Positions 12,686-13,406 of a DNA stretch of 13,406 nt are shown one piece after another. The notes below the pieces were generated by a model. That model was not told the origin of the DNA, did not search any database, and worked only from the letters and a program-made list of their open reading frames with translations. The stretch comes from Lachnospiraceae bacterium. Lineage in GTDB: Bacteria > Bacillota > Clostridia > Lachnospirales > Lachnospiraceae. The DNA is taken from NCBI GenBank assembly GCA_900751785.1, contig CAADSM010000003.1, forward strand, positions 1 through 13,406, given 5' to 3'. Both the position numbers and the translations under genes were made by a program. Position 1 is the first letter of the stretch; every line of letters begins with the position of its first letter.

Positions 12686-13406
12686 ATGAACAGAGAGGCG
12701 CTGTTTTGCGACGGTACACAGGATTATGTAATTCCGGCAGAACCAAAGGCGAATGAAAAAGTTATTTTAAGATTCCGGACCGCACATAATGATGTGGAGG
12801 AAGTCTATATTCTGATCGGTGATCGGACCTATTCCATGTGGCGTACGAGATCAGTCGGAGAATTTGATTTTTATGAGATCGAATGCCAGCTGGGGACAGA
12901 GCCGTTCCGGTATTCCTTTGAGATCAAAAAAGGAGAACAGATCTGTTATTTTAACCGCTATGGCGTTTCAGATCACAGAGAGGACTACTATGCGTTTGTC
13001 ATCGTCCCGGGATTTTCTACCCCGGAGTGGGCAAAGGGAGCGGTGATGTATCAGATCTTTGTGGATCGTTTCTATAATGGAGATCCGACAAACGATGTGG
13101 AAGACCGGGAATATATCTATATCGGATCGCCTGCTGCGAAGATACAGGACTGGAATCAGCTTCCGGCGTCGATGGATATCCGTAACTTTTATGGAGGGGA
13201 CCTGCAGGGTGTCATGGATAAGCTGGATTATCTGCAGGATCTCGGCGTTGAGGTGATCTATTTCAATCCCCTCTTTGTATCGCCGTCCAATCATAAATAT
13301 GATATACAGGATTATGATTATATCGATCCGCATTATGGCAGGGGCGTGGGGGGGGGGGGGGGGGCCCTCCCCTCACACGGCCCACGGCAAAAACACTCGG
13401 GCGACA
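12686..13406 (+). CDS. GH13 neopullulanase/cyclomaltodextrinase-type amylase, 3'-partial
   Basis: Only the first ~218 reliable residues of an alpha-glucan hydrolase are present. Residues 1-108 look like a beta-sandwich starch-binding module of the CBM34 type (for example VEEVYILIGDRTYSMWR, 37-53). The GH13 barrel opens at about 112 with EWAKGAVMYQIFVDRFYNGD (114-133). The FYGGDLQGVMDKLDYLQDLG stretch (168-187) and IYFNPLFVSPSNHKYD (191-206) follow, the latter being the usual region before the first catalytic motif. The catalytic Asp/Glu motifs would lie beyond the window. No signal peptide is seen, so a cytoplasmic maltodextrin-degrading enzyme is likely. GGAAAGGGG stands about 9 bases before the ATG. 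No clear promoter precedes it, and it is not functionally linked to the ftsH operon. After codon 218 (about base 13340) the sequence is probably artefact. Confidence 0.85.
   Translation, partial: MNREALFCDGTQDYVIPAEPKANEKVILRFRTAHNDVEEVYILIGDRTYSMWRTRSVGEFDFYEIECQLGTEPFRYSFEIKKGEQICYFNRYGVSDHREDYYAFVIVPGFSTPEWAKGAVMYQIFVDRFYNGDPTNDVEDREYIYIGSPAAKIQDWNQLPASMDIRNFYGGDLQGVMDKLDYLQDLGVEVIYFNPLFVSPSNHKYDIQDYDYIDPHYGRGVGGGGGALPSHGPRQKHSGD
13341..13406. other. Probable low-quality contig end with 17-G run
   Basis: Bases 13348-13364 are 17 consecutive G, followed by a C-rich stretch. The amylase frame stays open but codes for poly-Gly and then a peptide with no resemblance to the family, where conserved barrel sequence should continue. 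A poly-G run at a sequence end is typical of a dark-cycle read artefact. Confidence 0.75.

Noticed and set aside
1..13406. Search for tRNA, rRNA, CRISPR arrays, insertion sequences, prophage or toxin-antitoxin genes
   Set aside because: No direct-repeat/spacer pattern, cloverleaf, transposase motif or terminal inverted repeat was seen. The window is filled by co-oriented chromosomal genes.

Overview
The window reads as a chromosomal segment of an endospore-forming, anaerobic Firmicute, most likely a Lachnospiraceae-type Clostridium relative. The reasons are protein-level resemblance to that group, moderately high GC, all genes on the + strand, and a sporulation/cell-division/housekeeping cluster in the order rqcP(yabO)-yabP-yabQ-divIC-spoIIE-tilS-hpt-ftsH, the skeleton of the classical Bacillus yabO-to-ftsH region. 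The taxon is an inference; no 16S or species marker is present.

Layout. 1-2584: a SbcD-like metallophosphoesterase (YhaO type, 5' end outside the window) overlapping by ATGA a membrane-anchored SbcC-like ATPase (YhaN type), a DNA-processing pair. 2646-3980: CCA-adding tRNA nucleotidyltransferase with an HD domain, possibly with its own promoter inside the end of yhaN. 4124-5155: CotS-like spore-coat kinase-fold protein behind a sigma-E-like promoter and a strong GC-rich hairpin. 5402-5674: HU, with a near-consensus vegetative promoter and a terminator. 5791-7114: rqcP, yabP, yabQ, divIC. A sigma-E-like promoter sits directly before yabP and a sigma-A-like promoter overlaps the yabQ stop codon to serve divIC. 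A strong intrinsic terminator follows divIC. 7312-8715: a spoIIE phosphatase gene that encodes no membrane domain, behind a structured leader. 8809-12621: tilS, hpt, ftsH as a compact operon, with a promoter placed so close to the tilS start codon that the mRNA may be leaderless. 12686-end: GH13 neopullulanase-type amylase, cut off by the window end; the last ~65 bases (a 17-G run and what follows) look like sequencing or assembly artefact.

How it works together. Vegetative functions (tRNA 3'-end maturation, nucleoid protein, ribosome rescue, septum assembly, tRNA-Ile lysidinylation, purine salvage, membrane proteolysis) are interleaved with sporulation functions (coat, YabP/YabQ, SpoIIE). 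The readable promoters separate these programmes: sigma-A-like TTGAVN-N17-TATAAT-type sites lie before cca, HU, divIC and tilS, and sigma-E-like CATA-N-CATAnnnn sites before the coat gene and yabP. No tRNA, rRNA, CRISPR, insertion sequence or prophage signal was seen. No intergenic gap exceeds 300 bases. I did not find a wholly new system. The items most worth a second look are the soluble SpoIIE, the possibly leaderless tilS, and a repeated GC-rich motif in the leaders of the two spore genes cotS-like and spoIIE.
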